From contig CAJQRC010000004.1 in the NCBI GenBank assembly GCA_905480645.1, positions 82,095 to 146,094 of the forward strand: a DNA stretch of 64,000 bases, written 5' to 3'. The position numbers and the translations under genes were made by a program. Each line of letters starts with the position of its first letter. Position 1 is the first letter of the stretch. The notes beneath the pieces are model-generated. The model ran no database searches. It was not told where the DNA came from and saw only the letters and a program-made list of their open reading frames with translations. Source of the stretch: an uncultured Tateyamaria sp. (lineage in GTDB: Bacteria > Pseudomonadota > Alphaproteobacteria > Rhodobacterales > Rhodobacteraceae). Below, one piece after another: positions 29,806-39,302 of this stretch.

Positions 29806-30453
29806 TTAAAATATGAGTTCAGCTACTGCTGTTGCCATCGCGACACCCACGGCTGCCTGTCCGACGACATCCAAATGGATGCCATCCACTGGATCTACAG
29901 TAGCGAATTCATTTAAATCTATGAAATCAACTTGCTGACTTATGGCCAAGTCACGTAATTTATTTGTCAGAGCTACAGATTTTTGTGCGGCTCCAGCGAA
30001 CATTTCAACAAAGATTCCCGTTTCAATTACATTTGTTGGAGCTGCGATTAAAACTCGCGGCGCCTGCCCATTCAACCCCGTATCAGAATTTTGAATCTCA
30101 ACAACAAGGCGCCTTATGCACAGAGAAATATCATGCGCAGATAAAGCAAAGCGCACTTTGAGATCATTCGTACCCAACATCAGAATCGTTAAGTCAATTG
30201 GACGATGGCTTTCTAGAATCGCATGCAAAGCGCGAAAACCATTCTTGTGAGAACCATCAACTGGATCGTCCAACACAGAAGTCCTACCCGGATGACCCTC
30301 AGCAATTACATCCCATTCTTCTCCTAGTAGTCGACCCATAACCGAAGGCCAGCGTTCAGCTTTAGCGAAACGCCGCTTTTCAGTTGGCGAAATCATTGCA
30401 ACTGTTCCATGAGTGTTGCTATCGCCGAAACAAAGAACCGTCTTGTGGTCCAT
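29806..30453 (-). CDS. SGNH/GDSL family hydrolase
   Basis: The 215-residue esterase/acetylhydrolase has SGNH blocks: VLCFGDSNTHG with nucleophile S12, a Gly/Asn oxyanion segment MLGTNDLKVRF near 92-102, and D190-H193 in VDGIHLDVVG. No signal peptide is visible, so it acts inside the cell. It lies between the transporter ATPase and the mutarotase, so removal of an acyl group from an imported sugar is a reasonable inference but unproven. Confidence 0.85.
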   Translation of the reverse strand: MDHKTVLCFGDSNTHGTVAMISPTEKRRFAKAERWPSVMGRLLGEEWDVIAEGHPGRTSVLDDPVDGSHKNGFRALHAILESHRPIDLTILMLGTNDLKVRFALSAHDISLCIRRLVVEIQNSDTGLNGQAPRVLIAAPTNVIETGIFVEMFAGAAQKSVALTNKLRDLAISQQVDFIDLNEFATVDPVDGIHLDVVGQAAVGVAMATAVAELIF

Positions 30454-30458
30454 GTTTT

Positions 30459-31496
30459 TTATATCATCCGTTGGCTTGTTGTTAAATCAAAGCAGTGAAG
30501 ATGTTCAGGGTCAGGCCTCAAGTTTATTATTTGTCCAGGCTTAAAGTCATGGCGCTCTCGAAAAATAGCTGTCACGTCCTGACCCTCAAAACGCAAGAAA
30601 ACCATAGTTTCCGAACCTGTTGGCTCGACCACCTTAACCTCCATCGCCAATCCTTGATCTGTTAACAACAGATGCTCAGGGCGTATCCCAAGGTTTACCA
30701 AACCATGGCCCAAAGGACCAGAGTAGTCTCGGTCACCAACGTGAATACGACCATCGGACAATCGTCCCTGCAACAAGTTCATTGAGGGCGCACCAATAAA
30801 AGTCGCAACAAACTCATTTACGGGATTATCGTAGAGGTCTAGTGGCGTGCCTATTTGTTCAATTTGGCCGCTTTGCATAACAACAATCTGATCAGCCAGT
30901 GTCATGGCTTCTATTTGGTCATGGGTTACGAAGACTGTCGTCGTTTTAAGCCTTTGATGCAGTTCTTTAATTTCTGTTCGCATTTGTATGCGCAACTTGG
31001 CATCTAGGTTTGACAATGGTTCATCGAACAAAAAAACTTGAGGGTCACGAACGATTGCACGACCCATCGCAACGCGCTGACGCTGCCCACCTGACAAATG
31101 TCGAGGCTTTCGATCTAAATATTCGGTAAGACCAAGAATTTCCGCAGCTTCTTTTACCCGACGCGTAATTTCTTTCTTGTCTGTTTTAGCTACTTTAAGA
31201 GCAAAACCCATATTTTCAGCAACTGACTTGTGCGGATACAGAGCATAAGTCTGAAACACCATAGCAATATCGCGTTCTGCGGGTGGTAAATTGTTTACTA
31301 CTCTATCACCTATAGAAATTGTTCCACTATTAATGGGCTCAAGTCCTGCAATCATTCGTAGTAAAGTAGATTTTCCACAACCCGATGGGCCAACTAAAGC
31401 GACAAATTCACCATCCGTAATATCAAAGTTGACGCCATGAATGACCTCAACCGCGCCATAAGACTTTCGGATTTCTTTAATCTCAACGCCCGCCAT
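30459..31496 (-). CDS. Sugar ABC transporter ATP-binding protein (UgpC/MsmK type)
   Basis: The ATPase of about 345 residues has Walker A GPSGCGKST, signature [19 protein letters not shown], Walker B VFLFDEPLSNLDA, H-loop FVTHDQIEAMTLAD and a C-terminal TOBE-like regulatory domain of about 110 residues (TFIGAPSMNLLQG onward). This is the CUT1 carbohydrate-importer type. ATG 31496 (MAGVEIKEIRKSYG) has a GGAAGG site. An upstream in-frame extension of 34 residues lacks similarity and is not used. It is divergent from the binding protein gene, so the transporter is split over two transcripts. Confidence 0.9.
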   Translation of the reverse strand: MAGVEIKEIRKSYGAVEVIHGVNFDITDGEFVALVGPSGCGKSTLLRMIAGLEPINSGTISIGDRVVNNLPPAERDIAMVFQTYALYPHKSVAENMGFALKVAKTDKKEITRRVKEAAEILGLTEYLDRKPRHLSGGQRQRVAMGRAIVRDPQVFLFDEPLSNLDAKLRIQMRTEIKELHQRLKTTTVFVTHDQIEAMTLADQIVVMQSGQIEQIGTPLDLYDNPVNEFVATFIGAPSMNLLQGRLSDGRIHVGDRDYSGPLGHGLVNLGIRPEHLLLTDQGLAMEVKVVEPTGSETMVFLRFEGQDVTAIFRERHDFKPGQIINLRPDPEHLHCFDLTTSQRMI

Positions 31497-31711
31497 ACGA
31501 AGCCTTCCTAAATATCTAGATACTGATGCTAGAGAAATGAATTTTCGTTGTCCACGTCCCGTCGCAGCTTTTGTTGACTTAATTTCATTCTCCATCATAG
31601 TGAGGATTCAGAAACAGGGAACATGAGGCAAGACAGGCAATAAAATTTACAAAGCCATTTTAAATTAGTTACCTCGTGCAAGTATACGTATCGAATCCAG
31701 GGAGGATGAAC

Positions 31712-33340
31712 ATGAAGACAGATCTATATAATTACATCAAAGCAGCTCAAAAGATGAACCGTAGGCAGATGTTGAAAGGTACCGCAGCGCTAAGCGCCGC
31801 AGCCATGCTACCCAAGGGGGCTGCACAGGCTGGCTCACACGGTAATGTTCGTGCAGAGATTCTAAAGATACCTGGTGTCGGAGCGGGTTCACCAACAGAC
31901 AGTGATTGGCAAAAAGTTGGTGAAATGTGCCTTGCTGCCACCAAAGAGAATGTAGCAGAAGGTGAGTTTGAGGGTGTTGAACTTAGCTTCATGGGTTTAA
32001 ACAATCAAAACCTACATAACTTTTTATTTAGAGGTTTCCTGAAGCCATGGGAAGCCTACACGGGCGCCAAAATCAATTGGATCGATTTAGCACAAGCTGA
32101 CTATAACGCTCGTTTGCAACAATCCATTGCTACGGGAACTGTCGATTTTGATATTGTAGAAATGGGCGCACCCTTTGAAGGCGATGTATTGGGCAAAGGC
32201 CTTGCATCTGAGATGCCTGATTGGGTAAAAGAACAGATCGATATGGACGACTATGTTGACTATCTCAAAGCCCCCGTCGGCACTTGGGGTGGTAAAACTT
32301 ATCGCGTCTCAATTGATGGAGACTGCCATACTTTTGCTTATCGCAAAGACTATTTTGGACCTGATGGAATCGGCGGAGCTGATGTCCCTAAAACATGGCA
32401 AGAGGTTGACCAAGTTTCTAAAAACCTAATTGGAAAAGAGGACCCACTTACTGGATTGCCCGCCCACGGTTATCTTGATCCCTTGAAAGGCTGGGGAGGG
32501 TTCGGTTTCTATTTCCTCGAGAACAGAGCGTCAGCTTACGCTAAGCATCCTAACAGCCCAGCATGGTTGTTTGAACCAGACACCATGAAGCCTATGGTCA
32601 ATAACCCAGCGTGGGTCCAGGCCATTCAAGATGTCATGGATCTAATTGAAGCAGGCGCCTACCCCGCAGACCAGATCAACGCAGATCCAGGTACAACTGC
32701 ATTTCAACAGTTCCTTGCAGGTACCGGTTCTATGTTAATGTGGTGGGGTGATGTCGGATCAAGCGCACGGACTTCAGATACTTCTGTTGTCGGTGATGTC
32801 GTAGGTTTTGGGATTAATCCAGCCTCAGATCGTGTATATAACGCACAAGCTGGAGCATGGGAGAACACCATGAACGAAGCACCCAACATGGCATATATTG
32901 GGTGGGGCATTTACGTTATGGCCACGGTCGAAGGAGATGATAAGAAGAAAAAAGCAGCTTGGTCTGCAGCAGCACATTTAGGCGGTAAAGACTTGTCGCT
33001 TTGGGCGTCTGCATATCCTTCCGGGTTCCAGCCATATCGTAATTCTCATTTTAATTTCGAAGAGTGGGAAGAAGCGGGCTACGATCGCGCTTATGTGGAG
33101 GATTACCTTGGCTCTAACGCGGATAGTTACAATCATCCGAATGCTGCAATTGAACCCCGTATTCCTGGCATTTTCCAATATTACTCAGTCGCCGAAGACG
33201 AGTTGGCAAAAGGCTATGCAGGTCAGTACGGATCCGCTCAGGAAACGGCAGACGCCATAGCCGCAGCTTGGGAAAAAATCACCGACCAAATCGGTCGTGA
33301 CAGCCAGATTGCTATCTATAAAGAATCAATTGGGATGTAA
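31712..33340 (+). CDS. Large extracellular sugar-binding protein of the ABC importer
   Basis: The 542-residue secreted binding protein is longer than the usual CUT1 range of about 420-450. It begins MKTDLYNYIKAAQKMNRRQM; the NRRQMLKGTAALSAAAMLP segment (near 15-33) is a Tat-like signal with twin arginines. The mature part has periplasmic-binding features (FDIVEMGAPFEGDVLGKG, KTYRVSIDGDCHTFAYRKDYFG, GSMLMWWGDVGSS). ATG 31712 lies 6 bases after GGAGG (31701-31705), whereas the upstream ATG at 31706 has no spacing. The two permease genes follow after a hairpin and 398 bases. Confidence 0.9.
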   Translation: MKTDLYNYIKAAQKMNRRQMLKGTAALSAAAMLPKGAAQAGSHGNVRAEILKIPGVGAGSPTDSDWQKVGEMCLAATKENVAEGEFEGVELSFMGLNNQNLHNFLFRGFLKPWEAYTGAKINWIDLAQADYNARLQQSIATGTVDFDIVEMGAPFEGDVLGKGLASEMPDWVKEQIDMDDYVDYLKAPVGTWGGKTYRVSIDGDCHTFAYRKDYFGPDGIGGADVPKTWQEVDQVSKNLIGKEDPLTGLPAHGYLDPLKGWGGFGFYFLENRASAYAKHPNSPAWLFEPDTMKPMVNNPAWVQAIQDVMDLIEAGAYPADQINADPGTTAFQQFLAGTGSMLMWWGDVGSSARTSDTSVVGDVVGFGINPASDRVYNAQAGAWENTMNEAPNMAYIGWGIYVMATVEGDDKKKKAAWSAAAHLGGKDLSLWASAYPSGFQPYRNSHFNFEEWEEAGYDRAYVEDYLGSNADSYNHPNAAIEPRIPGIFQYYSVAEDELAKGYAGQYGSAQETADAIAAAWEKITDQIGRDSQIAIYKESIGM

Positions 33341-33738
33341 TTCTACCATCTTTGATCAAGTAAAGGGGGCGCGATCAGCAGATTACGCCCCTTTTTAATA
33401 AAGCACTAATTTTATTACATTTAGATGTAATCACTAGCTCTGGAGGTAGAAGGTTACAACCTTGCCTTTAATCAGCAGATTGTCTCTTCCATAAGGTAAT
33501 GAATATTATATTTCATAAAGGGTAGGGCCTACTAGTAGTAGTGCCTTTTCTAATGATTGTGCTTTAGAATTAAAGCGTAGCCACAATAGTAATTGCAGAC
33601 CGTAGTTACAGAAAATTTATCCAAAAACGCCTGTGCTTTACTCACTTTAAATCAAATCACGATGAGGTTAACCATAAACTTCACAAACTTTCAAAATTCC
33701 GACTTAACACTTGCGCATCTGACCGCTAACATCTCACT
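33341..33738. other. Spacer between binding-protein and permease genes
   Basis: This is about 400 bases without a gene. It opens with a rho-independent-type hairpin (33366-33396). The rest is AT-rich and may carry a second promoter for the permeases. No ORF of recognisable family is present. Confidence 0.6.
33366..33396 (+). terminator. Intrinsic terminator/attenuator after the binding-protein gene
   Basis: GGGGCG (33366-33371) pairs with CGCCCC (33386-33391), followed directly by TTTTT. It lies 26 bases after the binding-protein stop and before the permeases, the usual place for an attenuator that keeps binding protein in excess over membrane subunits. Confidence 0.75.
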
Positions 33739-34842
33739 ATGATTAACGAAGGTGATCTTCTTCACACTGTAACCGCCGACAACATCCCAGATAGCCAAAA
33801 GCGGTTGGGAGAGGTGTTGGTTTGGACAACAGGCTTGCTTTTTCTAGGCCTTGCAGTTTGGCAAATGATGTTTGAATCCGAAAAAGTAGCTATGGGTTTT
33901 GAAACATGGCGCCCAGTACTTTACGCTTATATGCTTTGGGCTACAGCCTTATGTGTAGCGCAAGTAATGGTTAACGGTGAAAAGGGCAAACGCACACTAT
34001 TTGTTTTGCCCGCCGCCTTGTTCGTAATAAGTCTAGTTGTTTTTCCATTGCTTTTTGCGCTGTATATCTCATTCACAGATTGGAACCTCGCTTCTGCCAA
34101 TGGGCCGCAACCCAATGGTTGGGATAATATACGAGAGATGTGGAGTGACCAATTTTATTGGAATGCACTGAAAAATATGGTCTATTACGTCCTTGCAGTT
34201 AGTGTTGAGTACGTGATCGCATTCGGTTTGGCCTTACTGCTAAATGCACAAATAAGAGCACGTAAGTTTTTCCGTGTAGTGTTTTTATTGCCGTTGATGT
34301 TAAGCCCCGTCGCAGTTTCTTGGATGGTTGGGAAGTCAATGCTGGAAGTTCGTTTTGGCCCAATATCAAGAATCGTTCGTGAGTTGGGTTTCGAGCCAAG
34401 CTTCTTCGGCAACGCAGAGATTGCACGCTTTATGATCATGGCAATGGACGCTTGGACTTTCATTCCGTTCATTATGATTATGTTGTTAGCAGGTCTTCAG
34501 GCGTTACCTCGTGAAATAATCGAAGCTTCAAAAGTTGACGGCGCATCTGGTTGGCAAAGCTTCACAGAAGTTATTTTTCCCCTCATGTTACCGGTCTCAG
34601 TTACAGCCATCGTGATCCGTATCATATTCAAACTTAAGCTTGCTGACATAATCATCAATGTAACATCCGGCGGACCAGGTGGAGCAACAGACTCAGTAAC
34701 TAGCTTTATTTTTCGAGAGTATCGAGATAGGTCCAACGTCGGTTACGGTACGTTATTGGCAATAATTTACCTAGTGTTGATTATATTATTCATTACAATC
34801 TTCTTGAAATTTGTAAGTCGCTGGATGGAGCGTCCTGCCTAA
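33739..34842 (+). CDS. Sugar ABC transporter permease (MalF type)
   Basis: The 367-residue membrane protein has two extra N-terminal segments (about 29-45 and 55-72) before the six-helix permease core. The core begins near FVLPAALFVISLVVFPLLFALYISFTDW, and the EAA loop near residues 255-275 reads REIIEASKVDGASGWQSF. With the next gene it forms the translocation pore of the importer. Its stop shares one base with the next ATG. Confidence 0.9.
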   Translation: MINEGDLLHTVTADNIPDSQKRLGEVLVWTTGLLFLGLAVWQMMFESEKVAMGFETWRPVLYAYMLWATALCVAQVMVNGEKGKRTLFVLPAALFVISLVVFPLLFALYISFTDWNLASANGPQPNGWDNIREMWSDQFYWNALKNMVYYVLAVSVEYVIAFGLALLLNAQIRARKFFRVVFLLPLMLSPVAVSWMVGKSMLEVRFGPISRIVRELGFEPSFFGNAEIARFMIMAMDAWTFIPFIMIMLLAGLQALPREIIEASKVDGASGWQSFTEVIFPLMLPVSVTAIVIRIIFKLKLADIIINVTSGGPGGATDSVTSFIFREYRDRSNVGYGTLLAIIYLVLIILFITIFLKFVSRWMERPA

Positions 34843-35753
34843 TGGCTATTTTCAAAAACTACGAGACAGAAAGCAAAGCTAACACAAAATGGTGGGCCAG
34901 TAGTGTTGCGATTTATGGTGCTCTTATTGTATGGGCAATAGTCTGTCTTTTTCCAATTTATTGGACTATTACAACATCTTTCAAATTAGCCCCTGACGTC
35001 ATGCGTGGTAATATGATACCGTGGTGGGACTTCACTCCAAGGTGGAAAGGCTGGGAGTCACTGGGATTTTCTCCTCGTTTAATTGGCGAAGTTTCCACTG
35101 TTCGCGAAGAATTTCTAAAACGTTTTTGGAACAGCACTGTTATTGCGGTTTCTGCATCAGTTCTTGCCGTAATTTTAGGATCACTCGCAGCTTATGGCTT
35201 GTCGCGTTTTAGCTACCGCTTTGGCTTCATGAAGAATTCGGATATTTCTTTTTTCTTTTTAAGCCAAATGATCCTACCGCCTGTAGTGCTCGCGCTACCC
35301 TTTCTCATACTATACCGCTCACTTGATTTACTAGACAGTCGCGTTGGCCTCATCCTGCTTTATACGTTGACAGTATTGCCTATCGTAATTTGGATAATGC
35401 GAGACCAATTTCAGGGCATCCCCGTCGAGCTAGAAGAAGCTGCGCTTGTTGATGGCCTCGGCATCTGGGGATCTTTTTTTCAGATTGTTCTTCCAATCGC
35501 ACTTCCTGGCATGGTTGCAGCATTTATCCTTAGTTTAGTATTATGCTGGAATGAATACTTTTTTGCGGCTCTGCTGACATCAACTGATGCTAAAACACTC
35601 CCAGTGATGGTAGCCTCACAAACTGGGTCTCAAGGTATTAATTGGTGGTCGATGGCCGCGCTATCTTCTGCCGCTATTTTACCTTTAGTTATAGTCGCCA
35701 TCTTCCTTGAAAAATACATTATCAAAGGTATGGCTGCCGGTGCAGTCAAATGA
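34842..35753 (+). CDS. Sugar ABC transporter permease (MalG type)
   Basis: The 303-residue permease has six predicted helices. An N-terminal VCLFPIYWTITTSFK is the typical MalG start, and the EAA loop near 200-220 reads VELEEAALVDGLGIWGSFF. It pairs with the MalF-type protein and the UgpC-type ATPase at 30459-31496. The 3' neighbour is the convergent FGGY kinase. Confidence 0.9.
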   Translation: MAIFKNYETESKANTKWWASSVAIYGALIVWAIVCLFPIYWTITTSFKLAPDVMRGNMIPWWDFTPRWKGWESLGFSPRLIGEVSTVREEFLKRFWNSTVIAVSASVLAVILGSLAAYGLSRFSYRFGFMKNSDISFFFLSQMILPPVVLALPFLILYRSLDLLDSRVGLILLYTLTVLPIVIWIMRDQFQGIPVELEEAALVDGLGIWGSFFQIVLPIALPGMVAAFILSLVLCWNEYFFAALLTSTDAKTLPVMVASQTGSQGINWWSMAALSSAAILPLVIVAIFLEKYIIKGMAAGAVK

Positions 35754-35826
35754 TTGTAATAGCTCAAGTAAATCAACCAAAGCACTCCAAATACAATATG
35801 AAAGAGCCGGTTTCTTTAAAAACTCT

Positions 35827-37314
35827 TTAGCTAAGTTCGAGCGCAATATCCTTAGTCTGCTCATAAAGTCTTAGAAAAAGATTATGTGCCTGCTCATAAA
35901 CTGGATTAGGTTGAGCCACTACTGTTTTAGCTATGGGATTCCAATTGGCTATATCACCGCGCGAAACTAGGCCAACAGCCAAAGCAGCTAAAAAAGCATC
36001 ACCATAACTTGCTCCTAACGTTTTCTCACAAACAATTTGGTCGATTCCAATAATATCAGAAGTTGCCTGTAACCAGAGCGCATTATTTGTGCCTCCTCCA
36101 ACGGCCAAAAGTCTTTTGGGAGACTGACCCAATTCTTGAAAGGTATCGGTCACATGACGCGTTCCGTGTGCAATCCCCTCAATTAATGCACGGTACATGT
36201 CTCCCCGGTTGTGCGTCAAATTTAAACCAAATAGTACGCCCTTAGCATAAACATCATGAATTGGCGTGCGCTCACCAGAAAAGTAAGGCAACATAATTAA
36301 TCCGTTAGCGCCCGGAGGCGATATACTTGCTTCATTAGCCAATAAAGGGAAGGCCGACTTAGGATCAAAATCACGAGCCATTTGATCGCGAAACCAATGA
36401 GTAAGCGTACCAGAAGTCGCAAGCCCAGCCATTGAAGCGTGTTCCCCCTCAAATAGCCAAGGAGCATACCAGATACGGGGATCAGAAATCTGTGATTGCG
36501 CCCGTAGAATGATAAAAATGGTGGAGCCGTACATCATCATCATATCATTTGGCTTATCAGCTCCAACAGAAATAGCTTCGGCAGCGGCATCAATTGTGCC
36601 TGCTGTGACAGGCGTACCAGCCTTTAACCCTGTTATACCTGCTGCCTCTACTGTAATCTCACCCGCAATTTCGTTAGACCACAATAACCGCGGCAACTTT
36701 TCGAGCGGTATAATATCATCATTCAGTTCATTGGTCCAAGATTGTGTATTAACGTCATAAAGCGGAGAGAAATTAGCCGCTGTATAGTGATCGATTACTG
36801 TCTGTCCTGTCAAACGCTGCACCAAAAAGCTGGTTGAAGTTAAAATATAGGCAGTTTGGGCATAAACTTCTGGGCGTTTTCGTTTCAGCCACAATATTTT
36901 TGGCCCCACGGATTGAGACGTTAAAGCATTCCCACATTGAGAAATAATTGCATCTTTGCCAATAATATCTGTTAAATAACGAACTTCTGCTTCCGCTCTT
37001 CCATCAACGCCATAGAGCACTCCGTTCATCAAAGGTTTGCCTTCTGCATCGACCGGAAGCATACAAGGACCAATCGCACTGCAAGCAACTGCCTTGATCT
37101 CAGACGGGTCGATACCACTATCTTTTATGATTTTTCTACAGATGAAAACAAAATCACCCCACCAGTCCTTTTCCGGACTATGCTCGGCCCAGCCTGGTTG
37201 AGGAACCAACATCTTGTGCCCCCGCGCGGCTTGCGATCTAACAGCACCGGTGTGATCCACCAAAACGCCCTTGGTTTCATAAGTTCCAATATCGATACCA
37301 AGTGTAAATGCCAT
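35827..37314 (-). CDS. FGGY-family carbohydrate kinase
   Basis: The 495-residue kinase has the FGGY fold: an N-terminal phosphate loop FTLGIDIGTYETKGVLVD (residues about 3-20) and a C-terminal nucleotide-binding block (LLAVGGGTNNALWLQATSDI near 395-414). It most resembles xylulokinase-like members; the substrate is a sugar or polyol brought in by the adjacent importer. Its ATG shares one base with the stop of the M42 peptidase gene, so BtpA-M42-kinase form one translationally coupled unit. Confidence 0.88.
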   Translation of the reverse strand: MAFTLGIDIGTYETKGVLVDHTGAVRSQAARGHKMLVPQPGWAEHSPEKDWWGDFVFICRKIIKDSGIDPSEIKAVACSAIGPCMLPVDAEGKPLMNGVLYGVDGRAEAEVRYLTDIIGKDAIISQCGNALTSQSVGPKILWLKRKRPEVYAQTAYILTSTSFLVQRLTGQTVIDHYTAANFSPLYDVNTQSWTNELNDDIIPLEKLPRLLWSNEIAGEITVEAAGITGLKAGTPVTAGTIDAAAEAISVGADKPNDMMMMYGSTIFIILRAQSQISDPRIWYAPWLFEGEHASMAGLATSGTLTHWFRDQMARDFDPKSAFPLLANEASISPPGANGLIMLPYFSGERTPIHDVYAKGVLFGLNLTHNRGDMYRALIEGIAHGTRHVTDTFQELGQSPKRLLAVGGGTNNALWLQATSDIIGIDQIVCEKTLGASYGDAFLAALAVGLVSRGDIANWNPIAKTVVAQPNPVYEQAHNLFLRLYEQTKDIALELS

Positions 37315-38408
37315 CAGGTATGGTCGTCTCTATCCAAAGAAAAGTTTGGGCAAATGCGTCCTAATCCCGCATACAGCAAACGCGTCAGCGCTACCAAATC
37401 ATTCAAATCACATAGTTCACGTGCAGAATGCGAATAACGTAAGGGAAATCCCATATCGATCGATGCTACTCCCTCACCAGCTAGTTGCACATAAGATAAA
37501 TCAGTTAATACTCCAACCTGTGCACTACGTTGCAGTGGAATTGCCTCTGCTTCAGCTGCGGCTTCGAATAGGGACACCATTGCTGGATGAGGAATTACTC
37601 CATTTAAGGTACCACGCCCATGGAAAGAATAGAGGCTCATGCCTGGGCCACCTCCTAAAAGCATATCTCCCTTGCCAGCCATATCAGGCGTATCTGTTGC
37701 CAACATTAAATCAAGTTGAATAGCAATATCTGGTGCCAAACGTTGAGCCAGTGGTTGAGCGCCGCGCAGGTTGAACTCTTCCAAAACAGTAAAGGCTAGA
37801 TGTACCGGGGGGCCACCAGTCCGAGCTTTCAATAAACGTGCCATTTCCAAGAGAACTGCGCAAGCAGCACGATCATCAACGCTGGTACCTACAATCCGGT
37901 CTTCACCCAGAACATGTGCGTAGGGAGCATAAACAACAGGAGCTCCGATACGGATACCCGCTGCCCTAACGGCCATTGAAGAAGCCATGCCAACATCAAC
38001 ATAGAGGTCGTCCGACAATACAACTTGGTACTTTTCGTCCCCGGAAGTTGCATGATGGCTTTTATTAACAATAATACCAGTGATGTCTCGCCCCGTAGGA
38101 ACACAAATCACTATTTCTTGCGCTGCCAACGCCCGCTCTGGTACGCCACCTAAACGCGCCAAACGGATCATCCCATTATCTTCGATCTTTCGCACAATGA
38201 AGCCCAACTGATCCATGTGCGCAAATAACATTACAGATGGACCGTCGCCAGGAAAGTAAGCCGTGAGATTGCCGAGCCGGTCAGTTTTACTTTCAACCTC
38301 AATATCAGACAAGCGTTTCCGAATTTCTCGACGAACTCTATCTTCATGGCCAGACAAGCCAGGCAAACGCATCAGATCTAATGTATCTTGAAGTAAACGG
38401 TTCTTCAT
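37314..38408 (-). CDS. M42 family metallopeptidase-like protein (SgcX/FrvX type)
   Basis: The 364-residue protein has M42 co-catalytic metal-site motifs: LFAHMDQLGFIVRKI near 60-74 (His ligand), GTSVDDRAACAVLLE near 171-185 (bridging Asp), VLEEFNLRGAQ near 207-217 (catalytic and ligand Glu) and a terminal LRYSHSARE with the last His. M42 enzymes are dodecameric aminopeptidases, but relatives encoded in sugar operons (sgcX, frvX in E. coli) have no proven peptide substrate. Here it lies between a BtpA protein (ATGA overlap) and an FGGY kinase. Confidence 0.87.
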   Translation of the reverse strand: MKNRLLQDTLDLMRLPGLSGHEDRVRREIRKRLSDIEVESKTDRLGNLTAYFPGDGPSVMLFAHMDQLGFIVRKIEDNGMIRLARLGGVPERALAAQEIVICVPTGRDITGIIVNKSHHATSGDEKYQVVLSDDLYVDVGMASSMAVRAAGIRIGAPVVYAPYAHVLGEDRIVGTSVDDRAACAVLLEMARLLKARTGGPPVHLAFTVLEEFNLRGAQPLAQRLAPDIAIQLDLMLATDTPDMAGKGDMLLGGGPGMSLYSFHGRGTLNGVIPHPAMVSLFEAAAEAEAIPLQRSAQVGVLTDLSYVQLAGEGVASIDMGFPLRYSHSARELCDLNDLVALTRLLYAGLGRICPNFSLDRDDHT

Positions 38409-39205
38409 GCACGTGCCTTTTGGGCACGAGCCATAAACTCATGGGCTCGTTCTGGATCAATCGGGTTCCATGTATTACCATCAACCTTCAACGAAGACCC
38501 AACAATACATCCATCTGCAATATTTAATACTTCAGCAACCGTATCATGTTTGACGCCAGTATTTGCCATTACAACGGTATCAGGTAAAACAGCCTTTACA
38601 GCTTTGAGATCAGATAATTTTGCTGCCTCTCCGGTAATTTGTCCAGATACCAGCACCGCATCAGGTACAGAGGAAAAAACTGCACTGCGAGCGCGATCTG
38701 CGAGTGATCGCTGATCTAGTGAGTAGGCAAATTCAGCCGATATGTTATAGAGCATAGCGAGATCTGATCGCCTCAATCTATTAGAATAGCGTAATGCTTT
38801 ACCGGCATCTGGTGTCCATGAGCCCATATCCGATGCATATGTTCCAGTGAAAATTTCACGTATGAAAGCAGCGCCTGTCGCAACGCCAAGTGCTACACTA
38901 GACATTGGGTCCCACAAAACGTTTACGCCAAAAGGGACGGTAATTTCAGACTTAAGTTGTCCAATAATTGTTGCCATCGTGGCAACCGACGCTGTATCCA
39001 CGTTAAACTCGTAAGGGCGATCGTTTTCATTGCCAAACATAACCGCATCGAAGCCAGCGTTTTGTAGCGCGAGCAAATCATCTCGCACACCAGCCAACAG
39101 ATCGAAAGTAGGATCGTACAGTGGAGTACCTGGAAGTGCTCCGAAATGCACCATGCCTATAACCGGTTTTGTTTCTCCAAATACGCGTTTAAAATTTCTA
39201 GTCAT
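38405..39205 (-). CDS. BtpA/SgcQ family protein
   Basis: The 266-residue TIM-barrel-like protein has BtpA family features: KPVIGMVHFGALPGTPLYDP near residues 13-32, GFDAVMFGNENDRPY, PFGVNVLWDPMSSVALGVATGAAFIRE and ANTGVKHDTVAEVLNIADG. BtpA was first linked to photosystem I stability, while SgcQ lies in the E. coli sgc operon with an M42 protein. A sugar-phosphate or nucleoside role is plausible. It is first in the unit BtpA-M42-FGGY and divergent from the aldo-keto reductase. Confidence 0.85.
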   Translation of the reverse strand: MTRNFKRVFGETKPVIGMVHFGALPGTPLYDPTFDLLAGVRDDLLALQNAGFDAVMFGNENDRPYEFNVDTASVATMATIIGQLKSEITVPFGVNVLWDPMSSVALGVATGAAFIREIFTGTYASDMGSWTPDAGKALRYSNRLRRSDLAMLYNISAEFAYSLDQRSLADRARSAVFSSVPDAVLVSGQITGEAAKLSDLKAVKAVLPDTVVMANTGVKHDTVAEVLNIADGCIVGSSLKVDGNTWNPIDPERAHEFMARAQKARA

Positions 39206-39302
39206 ATCAAACCTCCTTACTCACTTTAGAGGCGATGGGCTGTTCACGCAAAAGGAAACTGGGTTAAGATACAAAAGAATACAAAAAAAGAGGAATATTT
39301 GG

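Noticed and set aside
31497..31598. 34-residue N-terminal extension of the ABC ATPase
   Set aside because: Non-conserved; the ATG at 31496 has a GGAAGG site and begins the ABC fold.
39030..39302. Upstream extension of the aldo-keto reductase frame
   Set aside because: It runs antisense to the BtpA gene and has no AKR similarity; the fold starts at 39303.
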